From CAZIOH01 sp964540815 (GTDB lineage: Bacteria > Myxococcota_A > Polyangia > Fen-1088): a DNA stretch of 13,620 nt. The position numbers and the translations under genes are program-made. The notes beneath the pieces are model-generated. The model searched no databases. It worked only from the letters and a program-made list of their open reading frames with translations, and was not told the DNA's origin. Below are positions 1 through 7,036 of the stretch, one piece after another. The stretch spans positions 1 through 13,620 of the forward strand of contig CAZIOH010000132.1 in assembly GCA_964540815.1 (NCBI GenBank), written 5' to 3'. How positions within the stretch are numbered: the first letter of the stretch is position 1; each line of letters starts with the position of its first letter.

Positions 1-36
1 GGCGATCTCACCGCCCAGCTCACCGGCAAGGCTTGA
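1..36 (+). CDS. C-terminal end of an upstream gene (partial)
   Basis: An open frame enters from the left edge and reads GDLTAQLTGKA before a TGA at 34-36. The codons are GC-rich at the third position, as in the genes that follow. Too little remains to identify it. Genes for DUF1592 proteins are often next to DUF1552 genes in planctomycetes and myxobacteria, so a DUF1552 partner is possible, but that is only inference. The next gene starts 68 nt later on the same strand. Confidence 0.4.
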   Translation, partial: GDLTAQLTGKA

Positions 37-104
37 TCATGGCGAGCAGAGTGAACGAGCGCGGACTGGAGAATTCCCAAGCTGGACAATCACGGGAGTA
101 TTCG

Positions 105-1949
105 ATGAAAACTCAAAAGCGGTTGCGGGCAGGCCTCTTGATCGCTCTTCTCCCCGCGGGGCTCCTGACCGCATGCTCTGGCAAGGTCAGCAACACCCCA
201 GGCAGCGGCACCGGCTCCTCGACGACTGGAGGTGGTACCACGACTGGGGGTACCACGACTGGAGGTGGCACGACCACCGGCGGTGGCACCACGACTGGAG
301 GTGGCACGACCACGGGCGGCGGCACCACGACTGGCCAGGGCTCGAACCCAGGCGGGACCAGCTCGGGGAACAACGTGACGATTTCGACGACTCCGGTCGC
401 GCCGACTCCCGAGAGCGCGGGCGTGCTCGTCATGCGGCGGCTGAACTTGAGCGAGTACGACAACATCCTCGCCGATCTGCTCGGAGACACCTCGGCGCCG
501 GCCGAGGATTCGGCGCACCCCTGGGGCAACGACCCTCCCACCGACAGCGGATTCGAGTCGGCCACCAGCATCCCCGATCAGTTCGTGCGCAACTTCAGCA
601 CCGCGGCCGACACCGTGGTCGAGACTGCCCTCGCGGCAGGCAAGCTCAACATCCCCTGCACCAACCCGGCCGCCGCGGCCGAGGCCGCCTGCGTGACCCA
701 GTTCATCAACACCTTCGGCCTCAAGGTCTTCCGTCGACCGCCGGACGCGACCGAGGTGTCGGACGCGATGACGCTGTTCACGACGGTCCGGGCCCTCACG
801 ACCTTCAACGAGTCGGTGGCGGCGATCGCCAAGGGCATGCTGCAGACGGCGAGCTTTCTCTACCACTGGGAGATCGGCCCGACCAAGCCGGTGGCCGGGG
901 CGGATGGTCTCGTCCCGCTCACGCAGTGGCAGGTCGCTTCCCGCCTGGCGTCGAACCTCTGGAACAGTAAGCCCGACGACACGCTCCTGCAGGCGGCCCA
1001 GGCCGGTCAACTGGCCACGCCAGCCCAGGTCGCGGCTCAGGCCCAGCGGCTGATCGCGGACCCCAAGCACCTGCGGACGCTCAGCGACTTCCACGGGCAG
1101 TGGCTGTTCAACGTCGGGACGCGCAACTTCGATCTCGGCGGGGTCATCCCGGTGGGCGCGCTGACCCAGGCGGCGGTCGACGGCTTGTCGACCGAGTTCT
1201 CGTCCTTCCTGGGCTCGGTCTACTCGACGGGCGACGGGACCCTCAAGTCCTTCCTGACGGCTCCCTGGGCGTTCGTGAACAAGGATCTCGCGGCCATCTA
1301 CGGCGTGGCCCCGCCGGCCACGCCCTTCGGCAAGGTCATGCTCGATCCCTCGCAGCGCGGAGGTCTGTTCACGCAGACCGCATTCCTCGCGTCGTTCTCG
1401 GCGGGCCAGGAGGATCATCCGATCTTCCGGGGCCTGTCGGTCTACACCAAGTTCCTGTGCGGGACCTTCAGTCCCCCGGTGATCATGCCCCCCGGCGCCA
1501 ACTTCACGACCATGAAGACCAGCCGACAGACCTTTGAGGCGCACGGGAATCTCGACTGCGCCAAGGGTTGTCATGCGATCTTCGACCCGCCAGGATTCGC
1601 CTTCGAGAACTACGATGGAACCGGCAAGTTCCGGACGACCGACAATGGTATGCCGGTCGACGCGACGGGAACCTTCGCCACCCCGGGCGGCACGACGTTG
1701 AGCTTCACGAACGCCCTCGACCTCATGGGCAAGCTCGCCGCGCTTCCGGAGACGGCCCTCTGCACCGAGCGGCAGTGGACCCGCTACATGCTCGGACGGA
1801 TGGAGACCCCCGCGGAGGTCGGCTCGTTGCAGCTCGCCTACCAGAAGGGTGCGGCCACCGCGGGCTTCTCGCTGCGGGACATGCTGACGGCGCTGGTGAC
1901 CTCCAAGGCTTACCTGTACCGGACCCTGTCTCCCGGCGAGACGCTGTAA
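105..1949 (+). CDS. DUF1592/DUF1588/DUF1585-family lipoprotein
   Basis: This 614-residue protein has a lipoprotein signal ending LLTAC with Cys24 as lipidation site, so it is probably anchored outside the inner membrane. The ATG at 105 is preferred over an ATG at 33 because it starts the signal peptide and has GGGAG six bases upstream. Residues 40-77 are a Thr/Gly repeat stalk. Then come a DUF1587-like motif (RRLNLSEYDNILADLLGD, 111-128), DUF1595-like (196-257), DUF1592-like (272-401), DUF1588-like (417-509) and DUF1585-like (539-608) segments. This is the usual domain order of large planctomycete and myxobacterial proteins of unknown biochemical role. The DUF1588 part normally carries a haem-c-like CxxCH; here it is C485-AKG-C489-H490, with three residues between the cysteines, followed by the family's DPPGFAFENYD. 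The DUF1566 gene 18 nt downstream is probably co-transcribed. Family assignment is confident; function is not known. Confidence 0.88.
   Translation: MKTQKRLRAGLLIALLPAGLLTACSGKVSNTPGSGTGSSTTGGGTTTGGTTTGGGTTTGGGTTTGGGTTTGGGTTTGQGSNPGGTSSGNNVTISTTPVAPTPESAGVLVMRRLNLSEYDNILADLLGDTSAPAEDSAHPWGNDPPTDSGFESATSIPDQFVRNFSTAADTVVETALAAGKLNIPCTNPAAAAEAACVTQFINTFGLKVFRRPPDATEVSDAMTLFTTVRALTTFNESVAAIAKGMLQTASFLYHWEIGPTKPVAGADGLVPLTQWQVASRLASNLWNSKPDDTLLQAAQAGQLATPAQVAAQAQRLIADPKHLRTLSDFHGQWLFNVGTRNFDLGGVIPVGALTQAAVDGLSTEFSSFLGSVYSTGDGTLKSFLTAPWAFVNKDLAAIYGVAPPATPFGKVMLDPSQRGGLFTQTAFLASFSAGQEDHPIFRGLSVYTKFLCGTFSPPVIMPPGANFTTMKTSRQTFEAHGNLDCAKGCHAIFDPPGFAFENYDGTGKFRTTDNGMPVDATGTFATPGGTTLSFTNALDLMGKLAALPETALCTERQWTRYMLGRMETPAEVGSLQLAYQKGAATAGFSLRDMLTALVTSKAYLYRTLSPGETL
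222..335 (+). repeat. In-frame Thr/Gly-coding tandem repeat (lipoprotein stalk)
   Basis: About 114 bp of degenerate repeats of the type ACGACTGGAGGTGGCACG encode TTTGGG units, residues 40-77 of the DUF1592 lipoprotein. Units alternate synonymous codons (ACC/ACG, GGA/GGC/GGT), so the protein repeat is kept better than the DNA repeat. It is a flexible spacer between the lipid anchor and the folded domains, and a likely site of length variation. Confidence 0.8.
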
Positions 1950-1964
1950 GCCCGCAGCCGGGCT
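1949..1964 (+). other. Short hairpin between two lipoprotein genes
   Basis: AGCCCG-CAGC-CGGGCT is a perfect 6-bp stem with a 4-nt loop. It starts on the last base of the upstream stop codon and ends 3 nt before the next GTG start. There is no T-tract, so a classical terminator is unlikely. It occupies the place where a ribosome-binding site would lie and could limit translation of the downstream gene. Confidence 0.35.
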
Positions 1965-1967
1965 GAC

Positions 1968-3035
1968 GTGAGGAATCGAAGAGCTGCAGCCTTCGCGGCG
2001 CTCGCGACTGCCGTGGGCGTGGCCCACGGGCTCGGCGGGTGCCGCGACGGAAAGGTCGCCCCGTCCGAGCCAGTGACATCATCCGCGGCCGGAGGCGCTG
2101 CCCTGGCCGCCGCGACCAAGGCGGACGGCGCGGGCGGTGCTGCCGGAGCGGCGGCTGCGGCCAAGGCCGCCCCGTTCGTCCCACGCGAGCCGCCCGAGGC
2201 CTGGGCAACCTGGCCGATGCCGAACGCCCAGCTGCCGGGGCTCGCGAACCCGCAGAGCTACGACACCACGAGTAACCGCCTGGTGGTCACCGACCTCGTG
2301 ACCAACCTGATGTGGCAGCGGGACGTCGAGAACACGTTCGTGCCCTTCGATGACGCCCAGCGCGCGTGCGCGGCGCTGAGACTCATCGGTCACGACGACT
2401 GGCGGCTGCCCTCGCGCATCGAGCTCATCTCGCTCCTCGACATGGCCCGAACGCAGCCGTCCATCAACACCGAGGCGTTCCCCAACGCCCCTCCCGAGTG
2501 GTTCTGGACCTCGACCACGGCTTCCGACGATCCGACCTCGGCCTGGTACGTGTACTTCTACGCTGGCTATCCCAAGACCGACTCCAAGGGCAATCGATTC
2601 TCGTACCGGTGCGTGCGCAGCGTGACCCCGCGCGTGCACCCCGCCACCCACTACGAGGTCCTGCCCGACCGGGTGCGCGACCTGTGGACGGGGCTGACCT
2701 GGCAGCGCGCGGTGCTCGACAAGCAGGTACCGCTCACCGTGGCCCGTGACTACTGCGCCCACCTGAAGCTCGGGGGCAAATCCGGGGGGAAGACCGGGGA
2801 GAAGCATGGCTGGCGCCTTCCCACCGAGGGAGAGCTCTTCACACTGGTCGACGAGAGCGCGACCCGGTCTCCCCGGATAGACGCCGCGGCCTTCCCAGAC
2901 ACCCCGGGCGAGCCCTTCTGGAGCTCGTCGTATTTCGCCAACGGGCCGGCCATGTCCTGGTACGTGGCCTTCGACAACGGCGACGGGCGCTACGTCTTTC
3001 CGATCGAGAAGCACCGCGTCCGTTGCGTCCAGTGA
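1968..3035 (+). CDS. Lipoprotein with two DUF1566 (Lcl C-terminal-like) domains
   Basis: This 355-residue protein has a short signal ending GLGGC (Cys25), an Ala/Gly-rich linker (about 35-68) and two related modules. Module 1 (about 98-217) and module 2 (about 228-355) share paired motifs: NLMWQR/GLTWQR, DDWRLPSRIELISLLD/HGWRLPTEGELFTLVD, EWFWTST/EPFWSSS and YRCVR/VRCVQ. This is the DUF1566 signature, a domain with a C-type-lectin-like look that is common in secreted bacterial proteins; its ligand is unknown. Each module has one Cys near its start and one at its end (C134/C215 and C263/C353), compatible with a disulfide per module. The start is GTG at 1968; no good Shine-Dalgarno is visible and a small hairpin sits just upstream. 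It probably forms an operon with the preceding DUF1592 gene and converges on the SUMF1-fold gene, with 38 bp between stop codons. Confidence 0.85.
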   Translation: MRNRRAAAFAALATAVGVAHGLGGCRDGKVAPSEPVTSSAAGGAALAAATKADGAGGAAGAAAAAKAAPFVPREPPEAWATWPMPNAQLPGLANPQSYDTTSNRLVVTDLVTNLMWQRDVENTFVPFDDAQRACAALRLIGHDDWRLPSRIELISLLDMARTQPSINTEAFPNAPPEWFWTSTTASDDPTSAWYVYFYAGYPKTDSKGNRFSYRCVRSVTPRVHPATHYEVLPDRVRDLWTGLTWQRAVLDKQVPLTVARDYCAHLKLGGKSGGKTGEKHGWRLPTEGELFTLVDESATRSPRIDAAAFPDTPGEPFWSSSYFANGPAMSWYVAFDNGDGRYVFPIEKHRVRCVQ

Positions 3036-3073
3036 CCGCGCTCTGAGGCACCCCGGGGCCACCCCGGTCGCGC

Positions 3074-4105
3074 TCAGGGGCTGCGCGCGCAGCGGGCCCC
3101 GTAGAAGGCGGGGCGACTCTGGGGCGTGTCCCCGATGCGGGCGTTCGCCGGCAGATTCTGGGTGTCGGTTCCGAACGAGCCCCCGCGCACGACGCGGTAG
3201 GAGTAATCGGTGAGAAAGACGCAGTCGGTGCAGGGTTTGTAGGGCGCCAACCAGTCGAGGGTCCACTCCGACAGCGAGCCCGCGAGATCGAGCTGGCCCC
3301 ACCGCCCGGCGCCGCGCACCGCGGTTCCCACCGGCGCGACGTTGACGACGCCGGTACAACTGGTCGAGCCTGGGGGATAGTCGCATCCGGCGATCGCATA
3401 ATCGGGCCCGCCGGCGATGGGGTCGGTCGACCCCCATGGGTAGGCGCGCTGCTCATCGCCCCCGGCGGCCGCGTACTCCCACTCGGCCTCGCTCGGCAGG
3501 AACCCGCCGTCCCAGATGCAGAAGGCGTAGGCGTCGTACCAGCTGATGCAGCTCATCGGCAGAGCCTCGTTTGGACCCGGGTCATCCGTCCAGGTCTGGA
3601 AGTGCGCTTCGCAGTCGAGCAGCTTGGTCCAGTCCGTGAGCGCGGGGAGGAACCCGTCGTCGATGGGTCCCCATCCTGGCTCGTATCCCGAGCCGTCGCT
3701 GTCCACCAAACCCCGCCCGCCGTTGAGGTGGGTGTGCTTGCCCGAGCCGGCGAGCGGATTCCACCCGGCGGCGCGCGCCGCGACGAACTGGCGAAACCTG
3801 CCGACCGTGACCAGGTACGTGTCGAGGCGGAACGCGCTGAGCTGCGCGGGATCGGCCCGCCCGGTGACGGCGGTTCCGTCGTTGGTGTACGTCCGATCGT
3901 AGGTCCCGGCGGGGAGGCTCGGGCTCACGCAGCAGCTCTGCCCGGACGCCCCACATCGGGTCGTTCCAGCGCCCGCCACCTGACAGCTTGGCGGGACGGG
4001 CCTCGCCGGCAGGGTCCCGCCGCCGCCACAGCCGACGAGAGCCAGCGTCACGGCCGGCGAGATCCACCGCGCCCATTCTCGAAAGGTGGCTCGAAAGGTG
4101 GCCAT
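3074..4105 (-). CDS. SUMF1/FGE-fold lipoprotein lacking catalytic cysteines
   Basis: This 343-residue protein starts at the ATG at 4105, which gives a lipoprotein signal ending LALVGC (Cys26). The frame stays open further upstream, but that extension is Arg/Pro-rich and would bury the signal. A Cys-rich linker (41-59) precedes the SUMF1/formylglycine-generating-enzyme fold: GGFLPSEAEWEYAA (200-213), YPWGS (222-226), DLAGSLSEWTLDW (273-285), RVVRGGSF (304-311) and a final FYGARCARS. True formylglycine-generating enzymes carry two copper-binding cysteines just after the GGS(Y/F) motif. Here the aligned positions are Thr313 and Leu318, so sulfatase activation is not expected, and no sulfatase gene is in the window. 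It more likely binds a ligand or acts structurally at the cell surface. It is transcribed divergently from the 4368 gene. Confidence 0.85.
   Translation of the reverse strand: MATFRATFREWARWISPAVTLALVGCGGGGTLPARPVPPSCQVAGAGTTRCGASGQSCCVSPSLPAGTYDRTYTNDGTAVTGRADPAQLSAFRLDTYLVTVGRFRQFVAARAAGWNPLAGSGKHTHLNGGRGLVDSDGSGYEPGWGPIDDGFLPALTDWTKLLDCEAHFQTWTDDPGPNEALPMSCISWYDAYAFCIWDGGFLPSEAEWEYAAAGGDEQRAYPWGSTDPIAGGPDYAIAGCDYPPGSTSCTGVVNVAPVGTAVRGAGRWGQLDLAGSLSEWTLDWLAPYKPCTDCVFLTDYSYRVVRGGSFGTDTQNLPANARIGDTPQSRPAFYGARCARSP
4079..4102 (-). repeat. 12-bp tandem duplication in the signal-peptide coding region
   Basis: TCGAAAGGTGGC occurs twice in immediate tandem (4079-4090 and 4091-4102) and codes the duplicated ATFR-ATFR at residues 2-9 of the SUMF1-fold lipoprotein. 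It keeps the frame and adds positive charge ahead of the hydrophobic core. Confidence 0.7.
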
Positions 4106-4304
4106 GCCCACCCAACATAGAATCCTCGCGGGAGAAGCGCCAAATCCTCGGGCGCGGGCGAGCCCGCCATCCCCTTGCGGTCCGCTCTCGGCGGCGGATG
4201 GCTGCGGAGGGGATCGCGTGGTCGGCGACGATGAGGTCGTCGGGTCCGTGGTCCCTGCACCATGTGTGTCTTCGCCCGCCACGCGGCTCCTCATTCTTCA
4301 CGTT

Positions 4305-4341
4305 CACGGCATATCCGTGGCGTCGCCCACGATATCGCGGG
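4305..4341. promoter_or_regulatory. Two palindromes upstream of the 4368 gene (candidate operators)
   Basis: CACGG-CATAT-CCGTG (4305-4319) is a perfect 15-bp inverted repeat. CCC-A-CGATATCG-C-GGG (4326-4341) is a 16-bp palindrome broken at one symmetric pair. Both lie in the 262-bp divergent region, ahead of the GGAGGG ribosome-binding site at 4354-4359. No clear -35/-10 pair could be chosen. A regulator site is plausible; symmetry alone is the evidence. Confidence 0.3.
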
Positions 4342-4367
4342 AAGATCCGTCCCGGAGGGCCAACAAG

Positions 4368-5459
4368 ATGCGTGTGGCGATTCTGGTTGGCCTGTTCCTC
4401 GCGGGTTGCCTGTACGATTACTCGACGCTCGAGAAGCGCGGCGGTGATGCTGGGTCACCGGGCTCCGGCAACAACGAAGGCGATGGCGCGCGCGGTGGCG
4501 GTGGCGGCGGCACCGGTCCGTCGAGCGGAGGAAGTGGAAGCGGCGGCAATCTGCTGGTCTTGGCCGCGGGCGGGAGCATGGCGACGGCGGCAACTGGTGG
4601 CGCGCAATCTGGCGGCGCGCAATCTGGCGGCGCGCAATCTGGTGGCGCGACGCAATCTGGTGCCGCAGGCGCCCGCGGCTCCGGGGCCGCGGGAGGAATT
4701 GCCGCGGGCGGAGCCCTGGCCGCGGGACGCGGCGGTGCCGGAGGCGACGCACGAGGAGGCGCGGGCAACCTCGGCGCTACAGCGGGCGCGGGCGGAGGCG
4801 CAAAGCCGACGATCCTCAGCATCGATTTCGTGGGTGGCTTGCCGGCGGCGGACGGCGCGGCTGGAATCACTGCGGCGCCGACCTTGAGACCCACGGATGT
4901 CGCGGGAGCAAGACCGGCCGCCCACTGGAACTCCGCGTTCGGCGCGGCTGGTGTGCTGCCCTCTTTGATTCTATCCGATGGAACATCGTCCAGCGCGAAG
5001 GTGACCTGGAGCTCTCCTCCAACCGGGGTCACGGCACCCGGCGTGTGGCGACTCCAGCTCACCGATGCGAGACCCGACGCAATCATGATGGATGGGTATC
5101 TCGATCCGTCCTCGATCACCTTGCCGGCGACGATCCTCGTTGCGAATCTGCCGGAATCAATGGCGAGCGGTGGCTACGACGTCTACGTCTACTGCCTGGG
5201 GGCCATCACGCTGGCCACCGAAACGCGAACCTACGCGTACGCCATAGGCGCCACGATCGTCTCGGTGTCGCAGAGCGGCGCGAAGATGTCGCCCACCAAC
5301 TTTGGCGGATTTCAACTGGTGGCACAGAGCAACGGCACCGGTAACACCATCGTATTTCACAGCGTCACGGGTCCGGCGTTCTCCCTGGTGGCGACGCCGG
5401 TCACGGGCGATTTCAAGCGGGCCCCGGTCAACGGCATTCAGATCGTCTCATTGCCGTGA
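4368..5459 (+). CDS. Gly/Ala-stalk lipoprotein with C-terminal beta-rich domain
   Basis: This 363-residue protein starts at ATG 4368, eight bases after a strong GGAGGG. The signal is very short and ends LFLAGC (Cys14). Residues 25-146 are a low-complexity Gly/Ser/Ala stalk including tandem SGGAQ units. The C-terminal 215 residues are a normal-complexity, probably all-beta domain: SIDFVGG, AHWNSAFGAAG, VTWSSPPTG, MMDGYLDPSS, LPESMASGGYDVYVYC and a closing GIQIVSLP. The FVGG...W-N...VTW...GYLD...L-YDVYVY pattern resembles an extracellular domain repeated in planctomycete and myxobacterial surface proteins, recognised from memory and not given a family name here. It is probably a surface-exposed adhesin-like or ligand-binding protein. 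It is divergent from the SUMF1-fold lipoprotein and convergent with the ars/sigma operon. Function unknown. Confidence 0.82.
   Translation: MRVAILVGLFLAGCLYDYSTLEKRGGDAGSPGSGNNEGDGARGGGGGGTGPSSGGSGSGGNLLVLAAGGSMATAATGGAQSGGAQSGGAQSGGATQSGAAGARGSGAAGGIAAGGALAAGRGGAGGDARGGAGNLGATAGAGGGAKPTILSIDFVGGLPAADGAAGITAAPTLRPTDVAGARPAAHWNSAFGAAGVLPSLILSDGTSSSAKVTWSSPPTGVTAPGVWRLQLTDARPDAIMMDGYLDPSSITLPATILVANLPESMASGGYDVYVYCLGAITLATETRTYAYAIGATIVSVSQSGAKMSPTNFGGFQLVAQSNGTGNTIVFHSVTGPAFSLVATPVTGDFKRAPVNGIQIVSLP
4596..4658 (+). repeat. 15-bp tandem repeat coding GGAQS units
   Basis: GGYGGCGCGCAATCT is present three times (4596-4610, 4611-4625, 4626-4640). A fourth 18-bp variant with one extra codon follows (4641-4658). 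The near-identity at DNA level suggests recent expansion in the stalk of the lipoprotein. All units keep the frame. Confidence 0.85.
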
Positions 5460-5589
5460 AGCCGACCGGAAATGGCCCGGAGGCCAGCGCGAACCCGGAC
5501 CGTGGAGCTGGCGCGGAGGACGGGACTCGATCCCACGATCTCGCCCACTCGCCTCACGTGACGCCGTGGGAGCGTCGTACGCACCTGCC
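5460..5589. other. Convergent intergenic region with hairpins and a tRNA-3'-end-like motif
   Basis: Two genes end facing each other here. GACGC-CGTGGGA-GCGTC (5560-5576) lies 14 nt past the sigma-factor stop. GCCAGC/GCTGGC (5483-5488 and 5507-5512) lies after the lipoprotein stop. Neither has a T-tract, but either could end transcription. On the minus strand, 5509-5535 reads like a tRNA 3' end: T-stem GTGGG, loop ATCGAGT, CCCGT, a 7-nt acceptor strand CCTCCGC, then G and CCA. No matching 5' acceptor strand, D-arm or anticodon arm is found at the right distance, so no tRNA is called. Confidence 0.35.
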
Positions 5590-6198
5590 TCAGCACTTGC
5601 AGTCCTTGACCTCGTCACAGCAGTTCTCGGGGACCCTGCCGTCCGTCCGACGATCGAACGACAACACGTGCCCACGCGCATCGAGCGCGATGTCGCAGCA
5701 CGCCTGCAGCATCTCCTGAATCTGCCGCCGACCGCGCTGGACGCGAGACTTCATGCCCGACGGCGAGATCCCCAGCATGTCGGCCGCGCCCTTCTGGGTC
5801 ATCCCATGGAGCTCCGTCAGCGTGATCGCGTCGCGATACGGCGCCGGCAGCGCCGCGACGAACACGACCAGGTACCGAGCGAGCTCTCGCTCGGCGGTCC
5901 CCTCCTCCGCGTCGGATGGCGGAGCTGGGAGCTCGTCCTCCCCCGGTGGAGCGTCGGTCGGCACGGGATGGCGGAGCCGAGCTCTGCCGTGATCCGCGAG
6001 GGCGCTTCGCGCCAGCCGATACACCCATGGGCCGAACCGCTCGGTGTCGCGCAGCTCACCGACCCCCGACTGGATCCGAAGGTAGATGTCCTGCAGGACA
6101 TCGCCGACGTCGTCGGGCTCGGGGACACGGCGCGCGACGAACGGCCTGAGGTGCCGCTCGATCTCCTGCCAGACGCCGCGCGCGCTCGGTTGGATCAC
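5590..6198 (-). CDS. SigZ/CorE-like ECF sigma factor with Cys-rich C-terminal tail
   Basis: This 202-residue protein starts at GTG 6198, eight bases after a perfect AGGAGG that overlaps the arsM stop codon. Upstream in-frame ATG codons lie inside arsM and are rejected. Region 2 spans about 13-75 (DVLQDIYLRIQ, FGPWVYRLARSALADH) and region 4 about 105-165 (LPAPYRDAITLTELHGMTQ, ADMLGISPSGMKSRVQRGRRQI). The region 4 wording is close to the SigZ group. After region 4 come CC (167-168), CC (193-194) and a terminal CKC (200-202). In the myxobacterial CorE type of ECF sigma factor, a Cys-rich C-terminal domain binds metal and replaces an anti-sigma factor. No anti-sigma gene is next to this one. It is the last gene of the arsA-arsM operon, so direct metal or metalloid sensing and control of the operon is the likely role. 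That role is inference; the ECF assignment is firm. Confidence 0.88.
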   Translation of the reverse strand: MIQPSARGVWQEIERHLRPFVARRVPEPDDVGDVLQDIYLRIQSGVGELRDTERFGPWVYRLARSALADHGRARLRHPVPTDAPPGEDELPAPPSDAEEGTAERELARYLVVFVAALPAPYRDAITLTELHGMTQKGAADMLGISPSGMKSRVQRGRRQIQEMLQACCDIALDARGHVLSFDRRTDGRVPENCCDEVKDCKC

Positions 6199-6211
6199 GG
6201 CGTCCGCCTCC

Positions 6212-7036
6212 TCAGCCCGCGCAGCAGCTCGGACCGCAGCACGACTGATCCTTCGGCTTGACCGCCTCGATCGCGGCCGATGCGATGTAGTCCTCCGAGC
6301 CCGAACCGGGCATCCAGTCGCGGATGAACTCGCGGCTGCCGGGTTTGACGCTGATCCGAACCTGACTGAAGCCCGCTTCAACGAGGACGGTCTCGAGGTC
6401 CTCGACCGTCGCGGCGCCCGAGACGCAGCCCGTCAGAGATGCCACCTGCGCCTGGAGCGGGTCCGGCAGCGTCGCGGTCGCCACGACATCGGAGATCGCC
6501 AGCCTGCCGCCAGGCTTGAGAACGCGCCAGGCCTCCCGAAACGCGGCCTTCTTGTCGGGCACCAGATTCATCACGCAGTTGGAGAGTATGACATCGGCGG
6601 TCGAATCGGCGACCGGCAGGTGCTCGATCTCGCCCAGCCGGAACTCGACCCCTTCGATCCCGGCCTTCGTGGCGTTGTTCCTGGCCTTCGTCACCATCGA
6701 GGGCGTCATGTCGACCCCGATCACGAAGCCTCCAGGCGCCACCCTCTTCGCCGCCAAGAAGCAATCGAAGCCAGCCCCGCTGCCCAGGTCCACCACGGTC
6801 TCCCCCGGCCGGAGATCGGCGATCGCCTGTGGGTTCCCGCAGCCGAGCCCGAGGTCCGCGCCGATGGGCACGCCCGCGAGGTCCCGTTCGGAGTACCCGA
6901 GCTTCAGGCTCGACCCCGCGCCGCTGCCACAGCAGCCGGGTGCGCAGCCTGGCCCATCCGCCTCGGCCACCTTCCCGTAGTGTTCTCGCACCGCCCGTCT
7001 CATCTGCTCTGCCTGCTCTGCGTTCAAGTCGCTCAT
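6212..7036 (-). CDS. arsM: Arsenite S-adenosylmethionine methyltransferase
   Basis: This 274-residue protein transfers methyl groups from SAM to trivalent arsenic in the cytoplasm. ATG 7036 is preferred to a GTG two codons earlier because AGAGG lies five bases ahead. The SAM fold shows VVDLGSGAGFDCFLA (81-95), VIGVDMTPSMV (105-115) and LKPGGRLAISDVV (173-185). The ArsM-specific cysteines are Cys66 (GLGCGNP), Cys154 (SNCVMNLVPDK) and Cys204 (LTGCVSGA), matching the three that bind As(III) in characterised ArsM. Extra Cys clusters sit near the N-terminus (CAPGCC, 31-36) and at the extreme C-terminus (SCCGPSCC, 265-272); such ends are common in bacterial ArsM and may hold As or metal. It lies between arsA (79 nt upstream) and the sigma gene (13 nt downstream). 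Its ribosome-binding site is inside an inverted repeat. Confidence 0.96.
   Translation of the reverse strand: MSDLNAEQAEQMRRAVREHYGKVAEADGPGCAPGCCGSGAGSSLKLGYSERDLAGVPIGADLGLGCGNPQAIADLRPGETVVDLGSGAGFDCFLAAKRVAPGGFVIGVDMTPSMVTKARNNATKAGIEGVEFRLGEIEHLPVADSTADVILSNCVMNLVPDKKAAFREAWRVLKPGGRLAISDVVATATLPDPLQAQVASLTGCVSGAATVEDLETVLVEAGFSQVRISVKPGSREFIRDWMPGSGSEDYIASAAIEAVKPKDQSCCGPSCCAG

Noticed and set aside
90..2027. Long open frame on the minus strand opposite the DUF1592 gene
   Set aside because: Its translation is Arg/Gly-rich without any family motif, and it mirrors the high-GC codon pattern of the plus-strand gene, which has a lipobox and clear domains.
2079..3437. Minus-strand open frame of about 450 codons across the DUF1566 and SUMF1 genes
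   Set aside because: It is antisense to the DUF1566 gene and out of frame with the SUMF1 gene. Both of those have recognisable domains, and this translation shows only Arg-rich low-complexity text.
4106..4294. N-terminal extension of the SUMF1-fold protein to an upstream ATG at 4294
   Set aside because: The extra 63 residues are Ser/Pro/Arg-rich and would place the lipoprotein signal internally.
4086..4367. Upstream start for the stalked lipoprotein at 4086
   Set aside because: ATG 4368 has GGAGGG at good distance and begins a short signal with LAGC; the upstream part overlaps the divergent gene.
4596..4658. CRISPR-like short repeat array
   Set aside because: The 15-bp units are directly adjacent with no spacers and encode in-frame GGAQS repeats of a lipoprotein.
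5509..5590. A complete tRNA gene on the minus strand
   Set aside because: No acceptor 5' strand GCGGAGG, D-arm or anticodon stem can be placed at the right distance.
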